Source: Candidatus Parcubacteria bacterium (lineage in GTDB: Bacteria > Patescibacteriota > Minisyncoccia > Phycocordibacterales > Phycocordibacteraceae). Taken from it: a stretch of 37,592 bases of DNA. The notes beneath the pieces were generated by a model. That model was not told where the DNA came from and did no database searches. It saw only the letters and a list, made by a program, of their open reading frames with translations. Shown piece after piece: positions 18,705-27,621 of the stretch; within the stretch, counting starts at the first letter, position 1, and every line of letters begins with the position of its first letter. The stretch lies in assembly GCA_024654305.1 (NCBI GenBank), contig JANLIU010000043.1:1-37592 (forward strand), given 5' to 3'. Both the position numbers and the translations under genes were made by a program.

Positions 18705-19919
18705 TTACTCTATACATTTCGGAACCGGATTTGGAATGATGAAAACGCCCTTATACCCTTTTTGGCGTATCTTCGGCACGAGTTCATCGGCCAAGTTCCA
18801 AGAAAGAAGGAGCGCCGCTTCGGGCTGTTCTTCGAACAGGTATGCCTCGTCGATGACCGGAATATGCATACCAGGGGAATAGAGGCCAATCTTCAGCGCG
18901 CTTTTCTCCGTCAGGCATTCAATAAAGGTGCCGTCGAGCTTGCAATAGTTCAGCAGGGTATTGCCCTTAGCGGGCGCTCCGATGCCCGCGATACGCGCAC
19001 CTTTTTTCTTGAAGGTATAGATGATGTCGAGCAGAGCGATCTTCGTAACGACGACCTCGTTCGCGAATGTCTGATACCGCGCAAGCGAAGTGAAACCGTG
19101 CTCTTTCTCAAGCTCACAGAGTGTTGCTACATTCTCTGAGACCGGGAGCGCGCCTTTGTGTGCGGCGTACACCCGAATCGATCCTCCATGGCTCGGGATG
19201 CGCTCGACCGAGACGACCTCCATCTCGTACCGCGCGAAGAGTGCACAGAGCGCTGTCACGCTGTAGTAGCGCAAGTGTTCGTGGTAGATGGCGTCATACT
19301 GCATACCCTCAATCATATCGACCACATAGCCGTTCTCTGAAATGAAGACGCCCTTCTCGTCGAGCAGACCCTTGATACCGCGCATGAACGAATCAAGTGC
19401 CTTCACATGCGCAAAGACATTCGTCGCAGTGATGATCTTCGCCTTGCCGTGTTCTTTGCAGACCTTTGCCGCTGTTTCGACATTGAAGTAATCAACCAGC
19501 GTCGGGACGCCCTTTTCAAGCGCGAGAGAGGTCGCACTCGACGGATCGATACCGAGCACCTTAATCTGGTACGGGAGGTAATTCTCAAGCAGCGTGCCGT
19601 CATTTGAACCGATGTCAATGACAAAATCCCCTGCAACCAACTGATACTCGCTGATAATTTTATCGACCAGTGCTTTGAAATTCGCCTTAAGACTGTTGTT
19701 GGTGCTCGTGTTGTAGACATAATCGCGGAAAAGGATATCGGGGTCAACGGCGTATCCGAGCTGTACGAGCGTGCAGCTACTACAAAAGAAAAGATCAAGC
19801 GGGTAGGTAATCTCTGGCTTCTCCAAATCTTCTTTCTTGAGGAAGGCGTCACTTGGCGGCTGGTGTCCAAGGGAGAGGAACTGTGTCATTCCCTCCTTCC
19901 CGCATAATGCACACATCAT
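18705..19919 (-). CDS. Sugar C-methyltransferase-like class I SAM methyltransferase with N-terminal zinc-binding domain (Methyltransf_13/11/14 architecture)
   Basis: CALCG...FFCSSCTLVQLGYAVDPDILFRDYVYNTSTN zinc-binding start, VIDIGSNDGTLLENY, GIGAPAKGNTLLNYCKL C-terminal motif; ORF open to 19925, start at 19919 or 19916 preferred. Confidence 0.85.
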   Translation of the reverse strand: MMCALCGKEGMTQFLSLGHQPPSDAFLKKEDLEKPEITYPLDLFFCSSCTLVQLGYAVDPDILFRDYVYNTSTNNSLKANFKALVDKIISEYQLVAGDFVIDIGSNDGTLLENYLPYQIKVLGIDPSSATSLALEKGVPTLVDYFNVETAAKVCKEHGKAKIITATNVFAHVKALDSFMRGIKGLLDEKGVFISENGYVVDMIEGMQYDAIYHEHLRYYSVTALCALFARYEMEVVSVERIPSHGGSIRVYAAHKGALPVSENVATLCELEKEHGFTSLARYQTFANEVVVTKIALLDIIYTFKKKGARIAGIGAPAKGNTLLNYCKLDGTFIECLTEKSALKIGLYSPGMHIPVIDEAYLFEEQPEAALLLSWNLADELVPKIRQKGYKGVFIIPNPVPKCIE

Positions 19920-19999
19920 TCGCATATCTTAGAATGTTCTTGGTCATGAGGCAAACCGCTCCCTTACTGGCATCAGTCGCATTTGTTATACTGACCCGC

Positions 20000-20953
20000 A
20001 TGCAAGAAGATAAGCGGGCGCTGATGTTGGAAGCGCTTGGGAGCGACCGTTACCGACAACGCCTCGATAAGGTTCATCGATTTGAAGAGATCAGCGGAGG
20101 CGGTGTGCTTAAAATGGTTCAACGGCTTTTTACCGCGCCCAGTATTTACCTTCCCTATGTGTTCTACGCAAAAACTGGGTTGGCCCACAGATACTCAACT
20201 TCTGCCACCCTCTTTTGGGACAAAACCATACGCATATCCTTGAAGGACTATGATGCCTTGATACTCTCCATGTACGGAGGCCTCTATGGAGCTGAATTGA
20301 ACTTGACGAAGTTTCTCATAAAAAATCTGGAATCGAACGATGTCTTCTATGATATCGGGGCAAATCGAGGCTATTACACTTTCGTGGCGTCGGAATTATG
20401 CAAAGAAACGCACGCCTTCGAGCCGCTATCCGAGCTTGTTGATGTCATACGAGAGAGCGTACAGGGAGATGCGTCGGTCACCGTCAATTCTGTCGCACTC
20501 TCGGATATTGACGGTGCTATAGATTTCTATGTCATGGACTCTACGATGGTTAATACGATCAATGCCTCGGTTGCCAAACTCCTTTCATCCCAAGACTATA
20601 CTTTATCCAAAAGAGTCACCGTACCGAGCATGACCATTGATGCATATATCAAAACGCATACTAAACCGACATTCTTAAAGATAGATGCAGAAGGAGCAGA
20701 GGAGCAGATTATCAAGGGAGGCAAGCATTTCTTTTCTTCAAACGCACCCGTCATCGCAATGGAGATTTGGGGCAAAGAAAATAAATGGGAGCTTTCAATG
20801 AGCGCCGCAGAAAGACTACGAGCGATGGGTTATCAGTCCTACCGTCTTGATAGTGAGGGCACGCCACAGAAAGTCGATGGCGATCTGTCAGTGGGGGTCT
20901 CTCCGGCCGGCGGAGAAGATTTTATATTCAAAAAAGGAGACTCATCACTATGA
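20000..20953 (+). CDS. FkbM family methyltransferase (copy 1)
   Basis: DVFYDIGANRGYYTFVASEL, TFLKIDAEGAEEQIIKGG motifs; track ORF starts at 19853 but homology with copy 2 and a -10 box favour ATG at 20000. Confidence 0.87.
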   Translation: MQEDKRALMLEALGSDRYRQRLDKVHRFEEISGGGVLKMVQRLFTAPSIYLPYVFYAKTGLAHRYSTSATLFWDKTIRISLKDYDALILSMYGGLYGAELNLTKFLIKNLESNDVFYDIGANRGYYTFVASELCKETHAFEPLSELVDVIRESVQGDASVTVNSVALSDIDGAIDFYVMDSTMVNTINASVAKLLSSQDYTLSKRVTVPSMTIDAYIKTHTKPTFLKIDAEGAEEQIIKGGKHFFSSNAPVIAMEIWGKENKWELSMSAAERLRAMGYQSYRLDSEGTPQKVDGDLSVGVSPAGGEDFIFKKGDSSL

Positions 20954-21921
20954 ATACAAGAAAAGATAAACGGACACTTTTAATAGAAGCTCTCGGGAGT
21001 AAGGATCACCAGAAGCGGATCCGTAGGGCACGTCGTTTTGAACAGCTTGGCGGCGGCGGCGTATTAAAAAAAATTGAAAGAGTCATTCTCACTCCGGGCA
21101 TTTATCTTCCGTATGTGTTCTATGCGAAAAGCGGGCTGGGAGGCGATCGGCTCTTCACCACGACCCTTTTCTGGGGCCGCGCCATACAGATTCCTCTTCG
21201 GGACTATGATTCTCTCGGGCTCCATATGTTCGGCTTCGCGGGCGGGAACGAAGCTGAATTGAAACTCACGAAATATTTCTCCAAACACCTAGGGCCGGAC
21301 GACATCTTTTATGATATCGGGGCAAATTGCGGTTTTTATACCTATCTCGCGTCGGAATTATGCAGGGAAGTACATACATTCGAACCCATATCGATCCTTG
21401 CTCGCGCTATCGAAATGAATTCTCGCGGTTATGCGGGCGTCACCGTGAACTGCGCCGCCATCTCCAACGCAACCGGCAAGATGGATTTCTATATCGGAGA
21501 ATTTTCCGGCCTCAGCACGCTGAATGCCGCCGTGGTTAAAGGCCGTTCTCCTGCAAGCGGTACATTCAAGAAAACGGCCGTGCCGACTATAACGCTTGAC
21601 GACTACACGGCGACTCATACAAAGCCGACCGTCCTGAAGATCGATGCAGAGGGCGCGGAAAGAGACATCATTGAGGGAGGCCGCCATTTCTTTACCGAGA
21701 ACGCGCCGACTGTCGCTATGGAAGTATGGGGAGAAAAAGGCGGTGGCCGTATATCGATGGAGGCCGTAGAAGAATTGCGGAAACTGGGCTACCAATCCTA
21801 CCGTCTTGATAGTGAGGGCGCGCCGCAGAAAGTTGACGGCGATCTTTCAGATGGGATGACCCCGACTGGCGGCGAGAACTTTATATTCAAAAAGGATGGA
21901 GAGAATATCTATGAGTTCTGA
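20950..21921 (+). CDS. FkbM family methyltransferase (copy 2, tandem paralog)
   Basis: DIFYDIGANCGFYTYLASEL, TVLKIDAEGAERDIIEGG; 4-nt ATGA overlap with copy 1. Confidence 0.88.
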   Translation: MNTRKDKRTLLIEALGSKDHQKRIRRARRFEQLGGGGVLKKIERVILTPGIYLPYVFYAKSGLGGDRLFTTTLFWGRAIQIPLRDYDSLGLHMFGFAGGNEAELKLTKYFSKHLGPDDIFYDIGANCGFYTYLASELCREVHTFEPISILARAIEMNSRGYAGVTVNCAAISNATGKMDFYIGEFSGLSTLNAAVVKGRSPASGTFKKTAVPTITLDDYTATHTKPTVLKIDAEGAERDIIEGGRHFFTENAPTVAMEVWGEKGGGRISMEAVEELRKLGYQSYRLDSEGAPQKVDGDLSDGMTPTGGENFIFKKDGENIYEF

Positions 21922-21948
21922 ATCAGGAACTATTTGCTACGAAGGAAT

Positions 21949-22461
21949 ATGATTTTAATTACGGGAAGCAATGGATTTGTTGGTAGACACCTGAAACTAG
22001 AAAATTCTAAACCCTTGCATGGCGATGTTCTAGATGTAGAAACAATGCGCCCTCAGTTCAAGGGAATTAGTGTTGTAGTTCACCTAGCAGCAAAAGAAGA
22101 AAATTGTTTTGAGACAAATGTTATGGGTACGTTCAATGTAATCAAATTGTGCATAGAAAACGGATGTAAACTTATTTATATCGGTTCAATACAAACTGTA
22201 TATGAATATGGTATATCCAAACAAATCGCCGAGAACCTTGTAAAACTATACTCAAAAGAAGGACTCAAAGCGGTAACGATAAAAGCATGTTCTTTGAGAG
22301 ACGGAACACTTGGTTTCTATCAACTCAATAAAGTATTGAAAGAAATAGAGAACGTAATCAAAAAAGATCGGTGGGATTATAGAGTGATAACCCACTATTC
22401 GTTGGAAGATAGTTTGTTATTAAGACTATACAGAGCACTTAAACGAAGGAATCTCATTTGA
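21949..22461 (+). CDS. Minimal NAD-dependent epimerase/dehydratase-like SDR
   Basis: MILITGSNGFVGRHL, VVHLAAKEENCFETNVMGTFNVIKLC, YEYGISKQIAE (YxxxK); only ~170 aa; distinctly A+T-rich. Confidence 0.75.
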   Translation: MILITGSNGFVGRHLKLENSKPLHGDVLDVETMRPQFKGISVVVHLAAKEENCFETNVMGTFNVIKLCIENGCKLIYIGSIQTVYEYGISKQIAENLVKLYSKEGLKAVTIKACSLRDGTLGFYQLNKVLKEIENVIKKDRWDYRVITHYSLEDSLLLRLYRALKRRNLI

Positions 22462-22479
22462 ACGAAATATGAAGAAGGA

Positions 22480-23460
22480 TTAAGAATCCCTCCACTCCAT
22501 ATAGGCCGCATGACTTGCGAGATACCAGTTATTATCGAGGTACCACTGCACGCATTTCTTGAGACCTTCGTCGAAGGAATGCTGCGGCTTCCATCCGAGC
22601 GCTGAGATCTTTGTGCAATCAACTGAATAGCGTAAATCATGGCCTGCACGATCTTTCATAAAGGCAATCTCCGGTCTTTTTCCGAGCTCCTTTCCAATGC
22701 GCTCAACCATCTCGAGATTCTCAAGCTCAAAACCAGAGCCGATATTGTAGGTCTCGCCGATAATCCCTTTTTCCATAAGGAGCTGAAGCGCGGAGCAGTT
22801 GTCATCGACATAGAGCCACTCGCGCATGTTCTTACCATTGCCATGTATCGGGACCGGTTTCCCGCCAAGCGTGTTCGCGATTATTCTCGGTACTAGATTA
22901 CGCGGGGGCTGGCTGGGACCATAATTGTTGCATGCACGAGTGATGATATATGGTAGGCAGTGCGTCTCTCCTGCTGCGCGGACGATGAGCTCTCCTGCCG
23001 CTTTTGATGCCGAATAGGGATTGCGAGGATTCATCGGCGTTTCTTCCGTCCATGCGGGTGCTCCATGCGTCGACTGCCCGTACACCTCGTCGGTGCTGAT
23101 GTAGATGAATTTCTCGACATTATATTTGAGTGCCATATCAACCATTATCTGCGTCCCGACGACATTCGAGTGGATGAACGGGCCCGCACTCTTTATCGAA
23201 TCGTCAACGAAACTTTCGGCGGCTCCGTGGATGACAATATCCGGCTTCTCGAGCATGAACACATTATTAATAAACACTTCGTCGGCGATGTCGCCCATGT
23301 AAAAAGTGTGGTCGCGGTTTAGCGCGACATTATATTGATTGTACGGAGCAATTACTTTATCGACACTAATGAATGTGTAGGGAGCCCCTTCGCGCATAAC
23401 TTTGCGCATAAAATTGCTGAAGATGAAGCCGCAACTGCCCGTGACCAGTACTCGTTTCAT
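22480..23460 (-). CDS. rfbB: dTDP-glucose 4,6-dehydratase-like extended SDR
   Basis: RVLVTGSCGFIFSNFMRKVM, FIYISTDEVYGQ, NPYSASKAAGELIVRA, TRACNNYGPSQPPRNLVPRII, EWLYVDDNCSAL. Confidence 0.88.
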   Translation of the reverse strand: MKRVLVTGSCGFIFSNFMRKVMREGAPYTFISVDKVIAPYNQYNVALNRDHTFYMGDIADEVFINNVFMLEKPDIVIHGAAESFVDDSIKSAGPFIHSNVVGTQIMVDMALKYNVEKFIYISTDEVYGQSTHGAPAWTEETPMNPRNPYSASKAAGELIVRAAGETHCLPYIITRACNNYGPSQPPRNLVPRIIANTLGGKPVPIHGNGKNMREWLYVDDNCSALQLLMEKGIIGETYNIGSGFELENLEMVERIGKELGKRPEIAFMKDRAGHDLRYSVDCTKISALGWKPQHSFDEGLKKCVQWYLDNNWYLASHAAYMEWRDS

Positions 23461-24602
23461 ACAGCAGTGTGTGTAGAAGTTGATAGCATGTCTCGGTACG
23501 CCTGTATATACCTCTCCAAGCTATAGGCCCTTGCGGTTTCCATCCCGCTCACTGCGAATGAATGAATCTGTTCCTCTGAAAAGTCAGCTACCTTGTTCAT
23601 CTTTTCAGCGATATCTGCAGGATCAGAATCGACAAAGAATCCATTCTCTCCGTCTTTCAAATATTCGCTCACGCCGGCAACACGCGTCGAGAGTAGCGGC
23701 ATGCCGAACGCAAGACCTTCCATAGCGGTAATGCAAAACCCCTCGTGTCTTGATGTCAGCAAGAAGAAATCGCTTATACAATAAAACGTTTCGACATCTT
23801 TTCGTTTTCGCTCGCCCACAAGAAGGACTTGTTCGTCCAATCCCAAGCTCCTGATTTGTTCTCTCATAGGTTCCCTGTTGTCTCCATCTCCAACAATAAT
23901 CAGGCGGCAATCGTTTCGTAATTGGTTCAAACGAGCGAATGCATTGATCATCAATTCGTGATTTTTCTGCCAACTCAATCGTGCGACGTTCAGAAATACT
24001 TTGTCACTGGAGCGAAGTCCGAATTCTCTGCGTATGGATTCTCTATGCGGCCCATACTGCAACTTCGCTCTCGCGATCGTGTCAATATCAATGCCATTAT
24101 AAATAACCGTGTATCTTCCCCGATCAATGTGCTCTGTCTGTGATAAGTAGTCAGCTACCATGTTCGAATCAACTACCATCGTCTCTGCGATATGCATCAG
24201 TATTCGGTTCAGGAATATTTGCGGCTTTGTTTTCCGCACAAATGTATTGTGTTCGGCGACGATCAATCGATATCCGAAGAATGGCTGTAGGCATCCGAAT
24301 ATGATATTACTGAAAAACAAGCTGGATTTGACGATATCAGGTCTCACCTTTCTTATGACCCGTACCAACGCCATCCACGAACGTACGTCCCAAAAGTTTT
24401 TAAAGTTCAATCTCCATACATCCACCCCGGGTGGAACGAGCTCATAGAAGTCCCCCTGGTTGGGGAACTGGAATAAGGTGACGAGCGAAAAATCGAACGA
24501 TTCACGATCGAGGCGCTGTAGCTGGTCGATAATCAACTTCTGCACGCCTCCTACCAATAAATCGTTCGCCCCTATGAGCACCTTTTTCCGTTTTTGAGTC
24601 AT
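23457..24602 (-). CDS. GT4 family glycosyltransferase
   Basis: GGVQKLIIDQL, FLNVARLSWQKNHELMINAFARL, LLTSRHEGFCITAMEGLAFGMPLLSTRVAG. Confidence 0.9.
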   Translation of the reverse strand: MTQKRKKVLIGANDLLVGGVQKLIIDQLQRLDRESFDFSLVTLFQFPNQGDFYELVPPGVDVWRLNFKNFWDVRSWMALVRVIRKVRPDIVKSSLFFSNIIFGCLQPFFGYRLIVAEHNTFVRKTKPQIFLNRILMHIAETMVVDSNMVADYLSQTEHIDRGRYTVIYNGIDIDTIARAKLQYGPHRESIRREFGLRSSDKVFLNVARLSWQKNHELMINAFARLNQLRNDCRLIIVGDGDNREPMREQIRSLGLDEQVLLVGERKRKDVETFYCISDFFLLTSRHEGFCITAMEGLAFGMPLLSTRVAGVSEYLKDGENGFFVDSDPADIAEKMNKVADFSEEQIHSFAVSGMETARAYSLERYIQAYRDMLSTSTHTAV

Positions 24603-25237
24603 AGAGGAGGTTTGCGCATACTAAAGATAAACCCGAGCGGATAGCGAGTGGTTGCAGATGGTCGCAGGGCGAGAAAGAGCCGGTCGAGCCCTGCATATAT
24701 GGGATATAGGAGCACGCGCATAACGCGCGGCACCGAAAGGATCAGGTTGTTGAAGTTTGCTACAAACGGACCGCCACCGATCTCTCTGACTTCGATATCA
24801 GTAAAACCAGCATCGGCAAATAGGCGCAGAAGTGCCTCTTTCGTATACCGGAAATAATCATGTGGGTCGGGATGATATTGGATAAGGAACGGTACGAACC
24901 CGACTAGCATTCCATCCCTCTTCAGAATCCGCTTCATTTCCCCAATGAGAAAGCGATGATTGTAAACATGTTCAAGCACATTCGCGCACACGACTGTGTC
25001 GACGCTCTCATTCCTAAACGGGAGCGCATCTTTCTCAAAATCAATGCCGGAGAGGGAGCTATCCACCGGCGTGACGGATGTCGCCTGCGTCATATTGAAA
25101 TAGTCAAAGTAGTCGGGCTCGCGGCCGCCACCGATATCAGCAACCGCCCCCGACAATCTATATTTCTTGAAACCGAGATTCATCAGAATCCGTAGCAAGG
25201 TCTGTCCGGCATATATTTTTTTGAGTTTGAAAAACAT
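24599..25237 (-). CDS. Class I SAM-dependent methyltransferase (Methyltransf_11-like)
   Basis: ADIGGGREPDYFDYF, LPFRNESVDTVVCANVLEHVYNHRFLIGEMKRILKRDGMLVG. Confidence 0.85.
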   Translation of the reverse strand: MFFKLKKIYAGQTLLRILMNLGFKKYRLSGAVADIGGGREPDYFDYFNMTQATSVTPVDSSLSGIDFEKDALPFRNESVDTVVCANVLEHVYNHRFLIGEMKRILKRDGMLVGFVPFLIQYHPDPHDYFRYTKEALLRLFADAGFTDIEVREIGGGPFVANFNNLILSVPRVMRVLLYPIYAGLDRLFLALRPSATTRYPLGFIFSMRKPPL

Positions 25238-25239
25238 AG

Positions 25240-26037
25240 CTAGGCGGGCGACTGGCGAGAGATAGCGACGATTGAATGGTCAGACCCTCTCTCCTTCCAG
25301 GTGAATGAGCATCCCGGGAAGAGGGTCCCAAATTGCTCTCGCGTCTTGCCGATGAGCTTGTGATGGACCTCGCCGATAGAGAGTCCGACGATCATCGTCG
25401 CGGCGGCGAACATCTCGTTTTCTGCGCCCTCGATATCGAATTTGATCATATCGATTCCTCGGCTGATGACATCATCGAGGAGTATAGACGAAACCTGGAT
25501 TTCTCCGCGCGAATCTTTCATAGGTATAATCGACGCCCGAGTTGAACCTCCGGCATTCGGATAGAACGAAATTGTCCCGGCTCTGCCAGCTACGGCGGCA
25601 TTCACACACTCGACCTTGGGCAGAGCACCGACATTCTTGGCGAGCAATTGAAAATTCTCCGGGTCAGGCTCATACGCGGTGATGACCGCATCCGGATATC
25701 TGGAACGGAGAAAGAGCACGGAGGTGCCGATGTGCGCACCGATATCGGCGATGTGCCGCGGAGAGACTCGCGACAGCTCGTCAAAAAGGTATTCCCCGTC
25801 GGCGAATATCTCCCGCAGTGCGGAAATATCGGTCCCGTCACGAACGAAAAAAGGGACTGTCTGACCGTCTATGGAGAGCAGTAGTTTCCTCGGATGCCGC
25901 CCCGAAATATGTTTGAGGACCGGTATCGACAGTAGAGCAAAAAAAAGACGGGCCGCCCCGAGAGAGGATGACGACAAAGCCCGCGCAGTCGGCCAGTACC
26001 CTCTCAGAGAATTCCGATAATAGCGAAGCGAATTCAT
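25240..26037 (-). CDS. FkbM family methyltransferase (divergent third copy)
   Basis: RHIADIGAHIGTSVLFLRSRYPDAVITAYEPDPENFQLL, IDMIKFDIEGAENEMF. Confidence 0.82.
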   Translation of the reverse strand: MNSLRYYRNSLRGYWPTARALSSSSLGAARLFFALLSIPVLKHISGRHPRKLLLSIDGQTVPFFVRDGTDISALREIFADGEYLFDELSRVSPRHIADIGAHIGTSVLFLRSRYPDAVITAYEPDPENFQLLAKNVGALPKVECVNAAVAGRAGTISFYPNAGGSTRASIIPMKDSRGEIQVSSILLDDVISRGIDMIKFDIEGAENEMFAAATMIVGLSIGEVHHKLIGKTREQFGTLFPGCSFTWKERGSDHSIVAISRQSPA

Positions 26038-26048
26038 GTCGTATGGGC

Positions 26049-27077
26049 TCAGTGTATCGCTTGTGCAAGCTTCTCCGCAAGCGCGGCAAGGCTGTGCTCC
26101 GCGACGAACGGCGCCTGGTGCGAAGCGGGGTTACCGAGTACGAGCGCAAGCCGTGCGGCTAATGTTTCAGCAGAATCGAACCAGGTATCCTGGCCGGCGA
26201 GCAAAGCGAAATCAACACTCGACGCGACGACGAGCGCGCCGCAGGCCGCTGCCTCGAAGAGCGTCTTATCAAACATCCCGGACGGCGAGCAGTTCACGAA
26301 GATTTCGTGTGCGCGAAAGATATCGGGTGTCTGATAATTCGGCGGCCCGGGATAGAATGTGACGCTACTTGCAAGACCGAGCGCGCGTACTTTTTCTTTG
26401 AGCTTTTCGTAATAATCTCTCGTCTCGGGGAGCGGCGAACCGTAAAAATCGGCGGTGAAGGTCTGACCTTCACGCGCGAGGATAGCGAGCGCGTCGACCA
26501 ATACCTCCGGGCGTTTCGAAGGCCACATCCCCGAGAGGAAAAGTATGGAGCGCGGGATGCGCGGGATGCGCGCATCGGGAAAGAACCGCTCGGTATCAAC
26601 ACCGACCGGCATAAGTTCTGTCTTCTTGTTTTTCGCCGTGTATGAATATCGTGAGGTGCAAAACACCTTCGTACAAAAAGCCATTGCGATGTCGGTAAGA
26701 AAATTCCCCCCGTGATAATTACGCCACATATAGACGCGCTTGCCGAGCAGTTTCCAAAGCCAACCGGCGATGACAATATATTCCTGATTCATGTGTACAA
26801 ACACCGCGTCGTACTCTTTCCGCAGTTTCCACGCAAGCGAAAGAAATCGAAAGGTATAACGAATTCTACTGCCTACTGCTTTCTGCCTACTGCTTTCTTT
26901 CTTTCCTAACGAATGTACACGTACGTTTACCGGGAGCGCATGCTTTCCTTCTTTGAGGCATATAACTTCGACTGACTCGACGCGCTTCGCAAACTCCTCC
27001 ACCCAACGGCAAAAGAACCCCAGCACCGGGTCCTCGGTATCGACTGTCTGCGTCACAATAAGTAATTTCAATTTCAT
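26049..27077 (-). CDS. GT4 family glycosyltransferase carrying a heptamer repeat in its N-terminal domain
   Basis: LFLSGMWPSKRPEVLVDALAIL, EIFVNCSPSGMFDKTLFEAAACGALVVAS; ORF open to 27086. Confidence 0.88.
   Translation of the reverse strand: MKLKLLIVTQTVDTEDPVLGFFCRWVEEFAKRVESVEVICLKEGKHALPVNVRVHSLGKKESSRQKAVGSRIRYTFRFLSLAWKLRKEYDAVFVHMNQEYIVIAGWLWKLLGKRVYMWRNYHGGNFLTDIAMAFCTKVFCTSRYSYTAKNKKTELMPVGVDTERFFPDARIPRIPRSILFLSGMWPSKRPEVLVDALAILAREGQTFTADFYGSPLPETRDYYEKLKEKVRALGLASSVTFYPGPPNYQTPDIFRAHEIFVNCSPSGMFDKTLFEAAACGALVVASSVDFALLAGQDTWFDSAETLAARLALVLGNPASHQAPFVAEHSLAALAEKLAQAIH
26866..26893. repeat. Heptanucleotide tandem repeat CTACTGC/TTTCTGC inside a GT4 CDS
   Basis: CTACTGC CTACTGC TTTCTGC CTACTGC followed by TTTCTTT. 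Confidence 0.8.
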
Positions 27078-27078
27078 A

Positions 27079-27351
27079 TTATTCAAAAAGATCGCTATGA
27101 GTTCCTGTGCGGGCGAGTATCACCTTTGTATCGCTCATTTTATATATAAGGAGCCAATCGTGTTCAAGGTGACATTCCCATAAACCTTCATACATCCCAG
27201 AGAGCTTGTGCGGATAGAATGCCGAGGTCAGCTTTCCATCTCTTGCCAGAAGAAAAGATACGATGTCGACCTTGTCTAAATCTTTGCCTCTACGTTTCTG
27301 TCGTACTATATCCTTTTCAAATCGCCGTTCGAAACTAAGTTCTCTCTGCAT
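27079..27351 (-). CDS. YafQ/RelE-family mRNA interferase toxin
   Basis: 90 aa; FERRFEKDIVRQKRRGKDLDKVDIVSFLLARDGKL...PHKLSGMYEGLWECHLEHDWLLIYKM...LARTGTHSDLF typical of YafQ. Confidence 0.92.
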   Translation of the reverse strand: MQRELSFERRFEKDIVRQKRRGKDLDKVDIVSFLLARDGKLTSAFYPHKLSGMYEGLWECHLEHDWLLIYKMSDTKVILARTGTHSDLFE

Positions 27352-27354
27352 GGT

Positions 27355-27621
27355 TTAAATTGATCTCAGGTAAGCAGAAAATTCCTTATGCGTCTTAAAT
27401 GTCTTTAGATTCTTTCCTAACCTAATATTCTCAATCACCCTGCGTGTTTCTGCATTCGGGACGTTGAGAGAAAATGGCATTCCTTTGTCATTGGCAATGC
27501 GTCGATAAAATACATTGATCGCTTCTGACGGGGACATACCGATCTGAGACAGTACCCTTTCGGCCTTCTTTTTTATCGAAGGCTCCATACGGGCGCGCAC
27601 GAAAGCTGTTTTTGTACTCAT
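27355..27621 (-). CDS. RelB/DinJ-family antitoxin
   Basis: KTAFVRARMEPSIKKKAERVLSQIGMSPSEAINVFYRRIANDKGMPFSL is a RelB/DinJ signature; ORF open to 27648, ATG 27621 preferred. Confidence 0.92.
   Translation of the reverse strand: MSTKTAFVRARMEPSIKKKAERVLSQIGMSPSEAINVFYRRIANDKGMPFSLNVPNAETRRVIENIRLGKNLKTFKTHKEFSAYLRSI

Noticed and set aside
19853-19999. N-terminal 49-residue extension of FkbM copy 1 in the ORF track
   Set aside because: Overlaps the divergent gene and both promoters; the paralog starts at the residue equivalent to Met at 20000.
26550-26575. 9-bp tandem repeat GCGCGGGAT x2 as a separate regulatory element
   Set aside because: In-frame, encodes RIP-RIP within a GT domain; only two copies, likely simple coding duplication.
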